From: Pseudazoarcus pumilus
GTDB taxonomy: Bacteria > Pseudomonadota > Gammaproteobacteria > Burkholderiales > Rhodocyclaceae
NCBI RefSeq assembly: GCF_002872475.1
Contig: NZ_CP025682.1
Coordinates: forward strand, 2,356,001-2,420,000
Direction: 5' to 3'
Length of the DNA stretch: 64,000 bases
The position numbers and the translations under genes are program-made. Below, piece by piece: positions 25,647 through 33,396 of the stretch. The first letter of the stretch is position 1. Every line of letters starts with the position of its first letter. The notes under the pieces were generated by a model. The model worked only from the letters and a program-made list of their open reading frames with translations, did no database searches and was not told where the DNA came from.

Positions 25647-27053
25647 ATGGCGCTGACAGCGAACGGTATCGGATCGGGACTCGACATCAACGGGATCCTC
25701 GAGCAGCTCATGGCGGTCGAACAGCGACCGCTGCAGCAGCTCAACGTCAAGGAGGCGAGCTATCAGGCGCAGCTCTCCGCCTTCGGCCAGGTCAAGTCGG
25801 TGCTGAGCACCTTGCAGAGCGCGACCAACGCACTGAACAACGCCGATCGCTTCTCGGCGATGCGTGCCACCAGCAGCGAATCGAGCGCCTTCACGGCCAC
25901 CGCCGAGAAGTCGGCGGCCAAGGGCAGCTATTCGTTCGAAATCGAACAGATCGCCCAGGGCCAGCGCATCGTCACCAATGACACCACCGAACCCTCGGTA
26001 GGTGCAGGCAGCCTGACGATCAATTTCGGCAGCTACACCTACGACAACGGCGGCATTGCGACCGGCTTCACGCAGAGCAGCTCGGTCACCATCGATCTCG
26101 ATGCGGGCAGCACCCTGGAAGACCTGCGCGACGCCATCAATGACTCCGGCGAGAACCTGCGGGCCAGCGTCGTGGACAACGGCACGGCCAAGCAACTCGT
26201 CATCTCCGGCACCGGAGAAGGTGCGGACGCCGCCTTCACGCTCGAAGGCACCGGCGGACTGACCGATTTCAGCTACGACGCCAGCAACGAGGTGGGCAGC
26301 ACGCTGACCTTCCTGGAAACCGCGCAGGATGCCATCGTGCGCCTCGACGGAATCACCCTGACGCGCAACAGCAACACCATCACAAACGCGATCGAAGGCG
26401 TCACGATCAACCTGCTCGGCCCCACCGACGACAAGGGCACGCTGACGGTGGCGAACGACCGCGCTGGCGCCAAGGTCGCCATCGAAGCCTTCGCCAAGGC
26501 CTACAACGAGGTCAATACGACGCTGCGCGGCTTGACCGCCTACGACGCCGAGAACGGCCGTTCGGCCGCGCTCACGGGCGACGCCACGGCGCGCAGCCTG
26601 CTGGGCCAGTTGCGCGGCGCGCTCGGCGCAGTCACGCGCGGCGGCGAGGGCATCGGCTCGCTGTCGGAACTCGGACTTTCGTTCCAGCGCGACGGCTCAC
26701 TGACGATCAACAGCGCCACGCTGGACGCCCGCCTGAACGACCCGGACGCCAACATCGCCGGCTTCTTCGCCGGCAGCGAAGGCGTACAGGGCTTCGCCGC
26801 AAGTCTTTCCGCGCGACTCGACGGCTATCTGGGCAGCGGCGGTGTGCTCGAGAGCCGTCAGGGCGGCATCAACGATTCCATCCGCGGCCTGGACCGGCAG
26901 CGCGAAACGCTCGCCCGCCGCCTCGAGCAGGTCGAGCAACGCTACCGCGCGCAGTTCACGGCGCTCGACTCGATGATCTCGAGCATGCAGCAGACGAGCA
27001 CCTTCCTCACGCAGCAGCTCGCCGGCCTGCCGTCGATCTCCCGCAACAACTAA
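25647..27053 (+). CDS. fliD: Flagellar filament cap protein FliD
   Basis: This 468-aa protein forms the cap at the filament tip that directs flagellin polymerisation. It shows the FliD N-terminus (GIGSGLDINGILEQLMAVEQRPLQQL), the mid-region VTINLLGPTDDKGTLTVANDR, and the C-terminal coiled-coil (RLEQVEQRYRAQFTALDSMISSMQQTSTFL). The length fits the family. GGAGG lies 10 bases before the ATG. It is followed after 18 bases by fliS. Confidence 0.97.
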   Translation: MALTANGIGSGLDINGILEQLMAVEQRPLQQLNVKEASYQAQLSAFGQVKSVLSTLQSATNALNNADRFSAMRATSSESSAFTATAEKSAAKGSYSFEIEQIAQGQRIVTNDTTEPSVGAGSLTINFGSYTYDNGGIATGFTQSSSVTIDLDAGSTLEDLRDAINDSGENLRASVVDNGTAKQLVISGTGEGADAAFTLEGTGGLTDFSYDASNEVGSTLTFLETAQDAIVRLDGITLTRNSNTITNAIEGVTINLLGPTDDKGTLTVANDRAGAKVAIEAFAKAYNEVNTTLRGLTAYDAENGRSAALTGDATARSLLGQLRGALGAVTRGGEGIGSLSELGLSFQRDGSLTINSATLDARLNDPDANIAGFFAGSEGVQGFAASLSARLDGYLGSGGVLESRQGGINDSIRGLDRQRETLARRLEQVEQRYRAQFTALDSMISSMQQTSTFLTQQLAGLPSISRNN

Positions 27054-27071
27054 ATCGACAGGAGCCCCAGA

Positions 27072-27488
27072 ATGTTCGGTACGACCAACCGCGCTGCCGC
27101 CTACTCCCGCGTCGGGGTCGAGACCGGGGTTTCGGCCGCCGACCCCCACCAGCTCATCCTGATGCTCTTCGACGGCGCGATCATGTCGATCACCTCCGCG
27201 AGCGCGGCGATGGAACGCAAGGAAGTCGCGGCCAAGGGCGCATCGCTGTCCAAGGCCATCGAGATCATCTCGAACGGACTCGACGCCAGTCTCGACCATG
27301 AAGCCGGTGGCGAGCTGTCGCTGCGCCTGTCGGCGCTCTACGACTACATGACCGAACGCCTGATCCATGCCAACGCGCACAATGACCGCGAGGCACTGGA
27401 CGAGGTACTCAGACTGCTCGGCGGCCTGCGCGAGAGCTGGCAGGCGATCGGACCCGAGGTCACCGGCAACCGGGGAGACGGCTCATGA
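27072..27488 (+). CDS. fliS: Flagellin chaperone FliS
   Basis: This 138-aa helical protein contains the FliS signatures YSRVGVETGVSAADPHQLILMLFDGAI and ISNGLDASLDHEAGGELSLRLSALYDYM. FliS binds the flagellin C-terminus in the cytosol, prevents premature polymerisation and guides export. CAGGAG precedes the ATG. Its last 4 bases overlap the fliT start. Confidence 0.96.
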   Translation: MFGTTNRAAAYSRVGVETGVSAADPHQLILMLFDGAIMSITSASAAMERKEVAAKGASLSKAIEIISNGLDASLDHEAGGELSLRLSALYDYMTERLIHANAHNDREALDEVLRLLGGLRESWQAIGPEVTGNRGDGS

Positions 27489-27805
27489 ACGTATCCGTCG
27501 ACTGCCTTCAACGCATGGCAGAACTGTCCGAGCGCATGCTCGACGCGGCCGACGCCGGCGACTGGGACCGACTGGTCGAACTCGAACGCGAGATGAAGCA
27601 GGCACGCGACACGGCCGACGCCGGCTCGGAGCACGACGACGACGCGACCTTGCTCTACAAGGCCCGCCTGATCGAACGCATGCTGAGCAACCAGCAGCGC
27701 ATCCTGCGTCAGGTACGCCCGTGGATGGACGAGACCCGCGAACTGCTCGCACACGGATCGCGAGACCGCGCCGTTCGAGCGGCCTACGGCGCCTCGCGAT
27801 TCTGA
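27485..27805 (+). CDS. fliT: FliT-like flagellar chaperone
   Basis: This 106-aa, acidic and helical protein follows fliS with a 4-base overlap (ATGA), the usual place of fliT. It has a Leu/Glu-rich first half (CLQRMAELSERMLDAADAGDWDRLVELEREM), a pattern typical of FliT-like proteins. FliT chaperones FliD for export. Sequence conservation in this family is low, so the assignment leans on position and length. Confidence 0.8.
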   Translation: MNVSVDCLQRMAELSERMLDAADAGDWDRLVELEREMKQARDTADAGSEHDDDATLLYKARLIERMLSNQQRILRQVRPWMDETRELLAHGSRDRAVRAAYGASRF

Positions 27806-27840
27806 TTCACGCGGGGCACTGAGCACGCCGTGGAGGCCCC

Positions 27841-28968
27841 GTGATTCCCACCGATCTCGCCGCCCGCCTGCGTCTTCTTGCCGAGGCGAGCTTCTTCGAC
27901 AGCGAACCGCCGGTGCAAGGCACCGCGCGCGTGCGCGAGATCCAGGCACGCCTGCCACAGCTGTTGCCGGGGCAGCAGTTCACGGCCCAGATCACCCGGG
28001 CGCTGCCGGACAACACCTTTCAGGCACTGGTCGCCGGCCGCGAGTACACCCTCGCCCTCAACCATCCGGCCAAGGCCGGAGACGCACTCGAACTCGTCGT
28101 CACGCGCAACACCGCGAATGCGGTTTTCGCCCGCGTCGTGGGCGAAGGCAGCGGCACGCAGAATCCGGCCAATGTCGGCGCGCAAGTCGCTTCCCGTCCG
28201 CAGCTCAGCCCCACCGGACGCCTCATCAGCTTCCTGCTGACGGGCCAGCCGACGCCACAGCCCACCGCCCTCGCAGCGGGCCGGCCGCTGTTGTCGGCGC
28301 CCCCGGCGCACGGCGGCGCGGACCTCGCGCCACTGCTGCGACAGGCGCTCTCGCAGAGCGGTCTGTTCTACGAGGCACATCAGGCCAAATGGCTTGCCGG
28401 ACGCACCGGCACGGATGCGCTGCGCGCCGAGCCCCAGGGCCAGCAGCCTGCGCTCGCGCGCAACGAGACGGCCAGTGCGCCACGGGTCGCACCGAGTACC
28501 GCGACAAGCTTCATCGGGCGTGGCGGCGAAGCGCTCGCCGAGCGCGCCGCGGACGCCGCGCAGGCTGCGGCCCAGAGCCGCGGTCCGGTCGTCGCCGAGC
28601 GCCTGATGCCGGTGGTTCATCAGCAACTCGACGCGATGGCGACCCAGCAATACCTGCTGCACGGCCAGGCATGGCCGGGACAACGCTTCGAGTGGGAGCT
28701 TGAAGATCCGTGGCGCGAAGGCGGAGAGGAGCACGCATCCGACGGGCAGGACGGGTGGGACTCCACCTTGCGCCTGACCATGCCCCGACTGGGCTCGCTC
28801 GAAGCGCGCTTGCACCTCACCGCGGCAGGCGTCGCGATTCGCCTGGTCTCGGACGATGCGGCCACCGCCGCCGCGCTCGAAGCGGCACACGACCGACTCG
28901 ACGCGGCGCTGTCGGCCGCCGACGTCCCGCTGACCGGATTCGTCGCCGAGGTGCGCGATGGCGAATGA
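27841..28968 (+). CDS. FliK-like hook-length control domain protein (second FliK-type)
   Basis: This 375-aa protein starts with GTG at 27841, preceded by GGAGG. An N-terminal segment (LLPGQQFTAQITRALPDNTFQALVAGREYTL) is followed by a Pro/Ala-rich linker. The C-terminal domain (LTMPRLGSLEARLHLTAAGVAIRLVSDD) resembles the FliK C-terminal domain: a PxLGxLxVxL-type strand and a helix (AAALEAAHDRLDAALSAADVPLTGFVAEV). The classical fliK lies separately at 38809. It overlaps the FlhB-tail homologue by 11 bases. Because FliK acts through the FlhB C-terminal domain, this adjacency suggests a dedicated pair; the function is unproven. Confidence 0.7.
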   Translation: MIPTDLAARLRLLAEASFFDSEPPVQGTARVREIQARLPQLLPGQQFTAQITRALPDNTFQALVAGREYTLALNHPAKAGDALELVVTRNTANAVFARVVGEGSGTQNPANVGAQVASRPQLSPTGRLISFLLTGQPTPQPTALAAGRPLLSAPPAHGGADLAPLLRQALSQSGLFYEAHQAKWLAGRTGTDALRAEPQGQQPALARNETASAPRVAPSTATSFIGRGGEALAERAADAAQAAAQSRGPVVAERLMPVVHQQLDAMATQQYLLHGQAWPGQRFEWELEDPWREGGEEHASDGQDGWDSTLRLTMPRLGSLEARLHLTAAGVAIRLVSDDAATAAALEAAHDRLDAALSAADVPLTGFVAEVRDGE

Positions 28969-29293
28969 GGACAAGCCCAACACGCGCGCCTCGGACGAGG
29001 CCGTGGCGCTCACCTATGCGTCCGGAGAATCCGCTCCGCGGGTCGTCGCCAAGGGGCGTGGACTGCTCGCCCAGGAGATCATCGAGCGCGCTCGTGAAGC
29101 CGGCGTGTACGTCCATGAGTCGCCTGAACTCGTCGGTCTGCTGATGCAGGTCGACCTCGACGAGCGCATTCCCCCGCAACTCTATGTTGCAGTCGCGGAG
29201 CTGCTTGCATGGCTGTATTCGGTCGAACGCGGCGACGGCGGAGCGCGCTCGCATCCACCGTTCGGCCGGCCCGCCGACACGCGCCCAGGCTGA
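28958..29293 (+). CDS. FlhB cytoplasmic-domain homologue (FhlX-like)
   Basis: This 111-aa protein corresponds to the C-terminal cytoplasmic part of FlhB/YscU without the membrane domain: AVALTYASGESAPRVVAKG, then LLAQEIIERAREAGVYVHESPELVGLL and RIPPQLYVAVAELLAWLY. The autocleavage motif NPTH is absent. Similar standalone FlhB tails occur in many flagellates and can partly substitute for the FlhB C-terminal fragment in export switching. It is translationally coupled to the FliK-like gene. The last 20 residues are unconserved. Full-length flhB is not in the window. Confidence 0.85.
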   Translation: MANEDKPNTRASDEAVALTYASGESAPRVVAKGRGLLAQEIIERAREAGVYVHESPELVGLLMQVDLDERIPPQLYVAVAELLAWLYSVERGDGGARSHPPFGRPADTRPG

Positions 29294-29351
29294 ACGCGCT
29301 CCGTGTTATAAGTGGTCTCCCCATTCACCCAGAACCGCGCCCCACGCACGC

Positions 29352-30158
29352 ATGGCCGAACACCACGAAGCTGCCACGTTCACCGGTCTGCTCAAGCCCG
29401 AGCATTTTCCCGACCACCTGCTCCATGATCCGGGCGAGATCCTGCTGACGCTGCGTCGCATGAACAAGCAGCGCGTGCTGCTCAACGCGCACATCGACGC
29501 CGGCAGCCATCGTTTCGTCAGCGCAGTACTCGACTGCGGTCCGCGCGGCCTGGTGCTCGATGTCAGTCCCGACGAGTGGCTCAACACCCAGGCAGTCGCC
29601 AGCGACTTCCTGACCTGTTCGGCCCAGCTCGACGGCGTGCGCATCCAGTTCGACCTGCACGAGGTCACCGGCGTTACCTGGGACGACCTGCCGGCGCTGT
29701 TCGCCCCGCTGCCCGCGTCCATCCTGCGCCTGCAGCGACGTCAAGCCTTCCGCATGTCGGTCCCGATGAACAATCCGGTGGTGTGTCAGGTCACCGTGTA
29801 TCCCCAAGATTGCGGCGACAACGGCGACGCTGCTGGTGCCCCCCCTGCAGCGCGGGTCGTGCGTCCGCGCGTGGCTGATGTGAGCATGGACGGCATCGCA
29901 CTGGTATTCGAGGCCGACACGCTGGAACTGGCCGTCGGCATCGAACTGACCGACTGCCTGATTTCCCTGCCCGACAGCGACACCGCGAAGGTACACCTGA
30001 AGGTACGCAACCTGCACCAGACGACCAACCCCAATGGCGTCCGGAACGTGCGCGCCGGCTGCGAGATCGTCGACATGCCGGCCCGCTTCACCAACCAGAT
30101 CCAGCGCTACATCTTCAAGATCGAACGCGAGCGCCGCCTGCTCGAAAGCCCCGACTGA
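29352..30158 (+). CDS. ycgR: YcgR-like flagellar brake protein (PilZ domain)
   Basis: This 268-aa protein has an N-terminal YcgR-type domain (about residues 20-125) and a C-terminal PilZ domain. The PilZ c-di-GMP motifs are present: RQAFR within LQRRQAFRMSV (RxxxR) and DVSMDG (D/NxSxxG). YcgR binds c-di-GMP and slows the motor by contacting MotA, FliG or FliM. The ATG at 29352 is used because an upstream extension to 29184 overlaps the FlhB-like gene. A diguanylate cyclase is encoded at 8571. A terminator follows directly. Confidence 0.9.
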   Translation: MAEHHEAATFTGLLKPEHFPDHLLHDPGEILLTLRRMNKQRVLLNAHIDAGSHRFVSAVLDCGPRGLVLDVSPDEWLNTQAVASDFLTCSAQLDGVRIQFDLHEVTGVTWDDLPALFAPLPASILRLQRRQAFRMSVPMNNPVVCQVTVYPQDCGDNGDAAGAPPAARVVRPRVADVSMDGIALVFEADTLELAVGIELTDCLISLPDSDTAKVHLKVRNLHQTTNPNGVRNVRAGCEIVDMPARFTNQIQRYIFKIERERRLLESPD

Positions 30159-30177
30159 ACCTTTCGCACCGCCCAAC

Positions 30178-30204
30178 AAAAAAGCCGCTCGAAGCGGCTT
30201 TATT
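30178..30204. terminator. Bidirectional terminator between ycgR and fliE
   Basis: AAAGCCGCT and AGCGGCTTT form a 9-bp stem around a 3-base loop. On the minus strand it is followed by a run of seven T, serving fliE. On the plus strand TTTATTTCTTG serves ycgR. Confidence 0.9.
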
Positions 30205-30231
30205 TCTTGATGCGCGGCGGTTGATGACGAC

Positions 30232-30552
30232 CTACATCGGCATGTTCATGATGTCCTGGTAAGCGGACACCAGACGGTTGCGCACCTGCACCATCTGCTG
30301 GAAGGACAGGCTCGCCTTCTGCAGATTGACCATCACGTCCTGAAGCTCGACATCCGGGTTGCCCGCGGTGAACTCCTTGGTCATGTTGCGCGCTTCGGCC
30401 GAGGCGGAGCTGACGTCCTTGAGGGCGGACTGCAGCACCTGGGCGAAGTCGACCCCGCCCTCGCCCGCAGCGGACTGCGCCGGCTTGGCTGCGGCCGACT
30501 GGGATGTGGCCCGCAGTTCGCCGATGAGTTGTTCGATGCCGCGCGTATCCAT
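30232..30552 (-). CDS. fliE: Flagellar hook-basal body protein FliE
   Basis: This 106-aa protein joins the MS ring to the proximal rod. The C-terminal two thirds match FliE: VDFAQVLQSALKDVSSASAEA, then DVELQDVMVNLQKASLSFQQMVQVRNRLVSAYQDIMNMPM, including the near-terminal NMPM. The N-terminal start MDTRGIEQLIGEL is also typical. The gene stands alone on the minus strand, apart from fliFGHIJ, with its own sigma-54 promoter and terminator. Confidence 0.96.
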   Translation of the reverse strand: MDTRGIEQLIGELRATSQSAAAKPAQSAAGEGGVDFAQVLQSALKDVSSASAEARNMTKEFTAGNPDVELQDVMVNLQKASLSFQQMVQVRNRLVSAYQDIMNMPM

Positions 30553-30598
30553 GGACTCCTACCTCGCAAAACACGTTTGCGCAGTGACAGTCTAGCAG

Positions 30599-30614
30599 AG
30601 CAATCGGCGTGCCA
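30599..30614 (-). promoter_or_regulatory. Sigma-54 promoter of fliE
   Basis: The minus strand reads TGGCACGCCGATTGCT, a perfect match to TGGCACG-N4-TTGCW. Transcription would start near 30587, about 35 bases before the fliE ATG. Confidence 0.93.
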
Positions 30615-30650
30615 AAAGTTCAACTTCCGCCAACGCAACCGCCTGAGGAA

Positions 30651-30666
30651 GCGTTCCCGGGAACGC
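30651..30666. other. Perfect 16-base palindrome between fliE promoter and fleR
   Basis: GCGTTCCCGGGAACGC is a perfect palindrome lying 49 bases past the fleR stop codon and about 37 bases upstream of the fliE -24 element. It has no T-run. It could be a weak terminator for fleR or a binding site for a regulator acting on fliE. Confidence 0.35.
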
Positions 30667-30714
30667 CACCCATATCTTTCCTACGGCCCCACGCCCCCGA
30701 TCTTGAGCGTCCTC

Positions 30715-32091
30715 TCAGCAATCATGGCCCTCCGCGCGATATTGCTGCAGCTTGTAGCGCAGCGTGCGCTCGGAAATGCCCAGGCGTTCGACCGCCAACT
30801 TGCGCGAACCGCCAACCTCGCGCAGGGTTGTCAGGATGTGCTCGCGCTCCAGATCCTTCATGTTGTCGGGGCGGTTTCCGCCGGCAACGATGCCCGGCGC
30901 GGCAGCAATTGCCGACGGCGCAACCGGTGTCGCGCCCATGCTGGCCGGTGCGGCAGATATGGCCCCCGCGGGCAGGCACATCGACAGGGTCGCGGCGTCG
31001 ATCGACTCCGCAGGCGCGAGGATCAGCGCGCGCTGCATCGCGTTCTCGAGTTCGCGCACGTTCCCCGGCCAGGCATGGGCGACGAGTGCGGCCTCGGCGC
31101 CCGGATCGAGCCTCGCGCTGCGGCGCATCGCGGCGGCATGTCGCGAGAGAAAATGCGCCGCCAGCGGCAGGATGTCGCCGGGACGTTCCCGCAGCGCAGG
31201 GATCGCCAGCGGGAACACGTTGAGCCGGTAGTACAGGTCTTCACGGAAGCGTCCTGCGGCGACCTCGGAGGCCATGTCACGGTTGCTTGTCGCCAGTACG
31301 CGAATATCCAGATCGATGCTCTTGCGGCCGCCCACGCGCTCGACTTCGCGCTCCTGCAACACCCGCAGCAACTTGGCCTGCAGCGCCAACGGCATCTCGG
31401 AAATCTCGTCGAGCAGCAGCGTGCCCCCCTGGGCCTGCTCGAACTTGCCGGCCTGCGAAACCTGCGCGCCGGTGAAGGAACCCTTCTCATAGCCGAACAG
31501 CGTGGCTTCGAGCAGATTCTCGGGGATCGCCGCGCAATTGATCGCGACGAAGGGCCGGGCCGCGCGCGGCGAATGCGCATGGATGTAGTGCGCAAACACT
31601 TCCTTGCCGGTACCGGACTCGCCGGTGAGCAGGACGGTGGCATCGGAAGATGCGACCCGTGCGGCCATCTGCAGCAACTGGCGTGTACGCGGATCCCCGG
31701 CAACCACCTCGTCCTCGTTCGAGGGCACATGCGCGTAACGCCGCACGTAGCCGAGCAGCCCCTCGGGCTCGAAGGGCTTCATCAGAAAATCGCAGGCGCC
31801 GCCGCGCATCGCCGCGACCGCCTTCTCGACGTCACCGTAGGCCGTCATCAACAGCACCGGCATCTGCGGCAGGCGCGCGCGGATCGCGCCCAGCAGTTCG
31901 AGACCGTCCATCGGCTGCATGCGCAAATCGCTGATGACCAGATCGAAGGGTTCGGTCGCAATCGCGTCCAGGGCCGGCGGCCCGCCATCGACGCCGACCA
32001 CGTGATGGCCGGCCATCTCCAGCGTCATGCACACCGCATCGCGCAGCGCGGCGTCGTCCTCTACGACGAGCAGTCGAATCGCTTCACTCAT
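30715..32091 (-). CDS. fleR: Sigma-54-dependent response regulator FleR/FlrC type
   Basis: This 458-aa NtrC-type protein has three domains. The receiver has phosphoacceptor Asp55 in LVISDLRMQPMDG. The AAA+ domain has Walker A GESGTGKE (157-164) and the sigma-54 contact loop GSFTGA (204-209) instead of the usual GAFTGA. The C-terminal Fis-type helix-turn-helix reads GGSRKLAVERLGISERTLRYKLQQYR. FleR/FlrC activates sigma-54 promoters of mid-stage flagellar genes. It overlaps the sensor kinase gene by 8 bases. Several sigma-54 promoters in this window are its likely targets. Confidence 0.92.
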   Translation of the reverse strand: MSEAIRLLVVEDDAALRDAVCMTLEMAGHHVVGVDGGPPALDAIATEPFDLVISDLRMQPMDGLELLGAIRARLPQMPVLLMTAYGDVEKAVAAMRGGACDFLMKPFEPEGLLGYVRRYAHVPSNEDEVVAGDPRTRQLLQMAARVASSDATVLLTGESGTGKEVFAHYIHAHSPRAARPFVAINCAAIPENLLEATLFGYEKGSFTGAQVSQAGKFEQAQGGTLLLDEISEMPLALQAKLLRVLQEREVERVGGRKSIDLDIRVLATSNRDMASEVAAGRFREDLYYRLNVFPLAIPALRERPGDILPLAAHFLSRHAAAMRRSARLDPGAEAALVAHAWPGNVRELENAMQRALILAPAESIDAATLSMCLPAGAISAAPASMGATPVAPSAIAAAPGIVAGGNRPDNMKDLEREHILTTLREVGGSRKLAVERLGISERTLRYKLQQYRAEGHDC

Positions 32092-33256
32092 GGGGGAACA
32101 AGTCTCCAGTCGGGGGTACGGCGTCGCCGGCCGGCGGATGAACGGGCAAGGTCAGCGTGAATGTCGCGCCGCGCCCCGGCTGGGATGCGAGCGCGACGTC
32201 GCCGCCATGGGCTCGTGCGACATCGCGCGCGATGGCCAGGCCGAGCCCGGTGCCATCGGTGCGCGTGGTGAAAAAGGGCTCGAACACGCGCGCCTGTTCC
32301 GCCCGCGCGATGCCCGGCCCATCGTCGGCGACCACACACACGAGTTCATCGCCTTCGAGCGACACGTCCACGCGCACTTCGCCGCCTTCGTGCGAGATCT
32401 GGATCGCGTTCTCCATCAGATTGGTCAGCGCGCCACCCAGGGCCTTGCGGTCGCCGAAGACCTCGTAGTCGTCGCAATCGCAGCGGCTGACGAAGCGCAC
32501 GCGCCGTGCCCGCGCGACCGGTTCGAGTGTGTGTGCCAGTTCCCGCAGCAGTTCGCACACCCCAAAGCTCTGGCGCCCGAGTTGATCCCCGCGCGCAAAG
32601 CGCAACATGTCGCCGATCAGCCGTTCGAGATGGCGCAGGCGCTCGATCGCGCGCTCCGCAACCCGCTCGCGGTCGGCAGGCGGCAGTTCCGGCTTGGCCA
32701 GACCGGCGGTATACAACAGGGCCGCCGACAGCGGCGTGCGCAATTGATGCGCCAGCCCCGCGACCATCTCGCCCATCGCGGCGAGCCGTTCGTTGCGCTC
32801 GGCGGCCAGTCGCATGCGATGCGCGTCGGTCACGTCGTGAATCAGCACGATGTGCTCCTCGCCGGACTCGACGGCCGCCTCGGACAGGGCCAGACGGCGC
32901 GCCTCGGCGCCCTCGCCGAGCGACACCTCGCCGGGCGTGCTGGTCGCCACGAATCGCGCCTGCACGGACCGCCAGGCCTCCCCCTCGCATCCGGCACCGA
33001 GCAGGCCGCGCGCTGCGCGGTTGCACTGCACGATGCGCCGCTCGCTATCGAGTACGACGACCCCCGCAGGCAGCGCCCCCATGAGTACGTTCATGCGCTC
33101 GGTGAGCTGGGCGGCCTGCGCCTGCAGGGCGTTGTAGGCCCCGGACAGTTCCTCGGACGCGCGCGCGAACAGCGTAAACGCCTCGGCCAATTGCGCGGCA
33201 TCGAGGCGCTGGCCATCGGGCAGTTGTGGCGCGGCAGGAGTGGCGGGTTCTTTCAC
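32084..33256 (-). CDS. fleS: Sensor histidine kinase FleS/FlrB type
   Basis: This 390-aa soluble kinase has a PAS-like domain (about residues 45-145), a HisKA domain with phosphoacceptor His170 in VAGLAHQLRTPLS, and a HATPase domain with N-box LTNLMENAIQ, G1 DDGPGI and G2 GTGLGLAI. There is no transmembrane segment, as in FlrB. The proposed start is GTG at 33256 (VKEPATPAAPQ) with AGG 10 bases upstream. An in-frame ATG at 33334 would add 26 unconserved residues. It is divergent from fliF and coupled to fleR. Confidence 0.88.
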   Translation of the reverse strand: MKEPATPAAPQLPDGQRLDAAQLAEAFTLFARASEELSGAYNALQAQAAQLTERMNVLMGALPAGVVVLDSERRIVQCNRAARGLLGAGCEGEAWRSVQARFVATSTPGEVSLGEGAEARRLALSEAAVESGEEHIVLIHDVTDAHRMRLAAERNERLAAMGEMVAGLAHQLRTPLSAALLYTAGLAKPELPPADRERVAERAIERLRHLERLIGDMLRFARGDQLGRQSFGVCELLRELAHTLEPVARARRVRFVSRCDCDDYEVFGDRKALGGALTNLMENAIQISHEGGEVRVDVSLEGDELVCVVADDGPGIARAEQARVFEPFFTTRTDGTGLGLAIARDVARAHGGDVALASQPGRGATFTLTLPVHPPAGDAVPPTGDLFPHE

Positions 33257-33302
33257 GGCTGACAGCCTAATCACGCGTTCGTCTATGGTAACCGGCAAAC
33301 AG

Positions 33303-33323
33303 GCGGCAAAAAATGCCGCTTTT
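33303..33323. other. Hairpin between fleS and fliF
   Basis: GCGGCA and TGCCGC form a 6-bp stem around an A-rich 5-base loop, followed by TTTT on the plus strand. It lies in the 140-base divergent region that must hold the promoters of both fleSR and fliF. No good sigma-54 or sigma-28 promoter was found here. The role is unknown. Confidence 0.4.
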
Positions 33324-33396
33324 CGCGCGAGCATGCTTGCATGCGTACGCCGACAATGCCGCCATCCGTCAATGCGACGCGCAAGGGAACCCCGCC

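Noticed and set aside
33293-33308. Possible sigma-54 promoter of fliF (GG and GC spaced 12 bases).
   Set aside because: The match CGGCAAACAGGCGGCA differs from the consensus at five positions and overlaps a hairpin, so it was not called.
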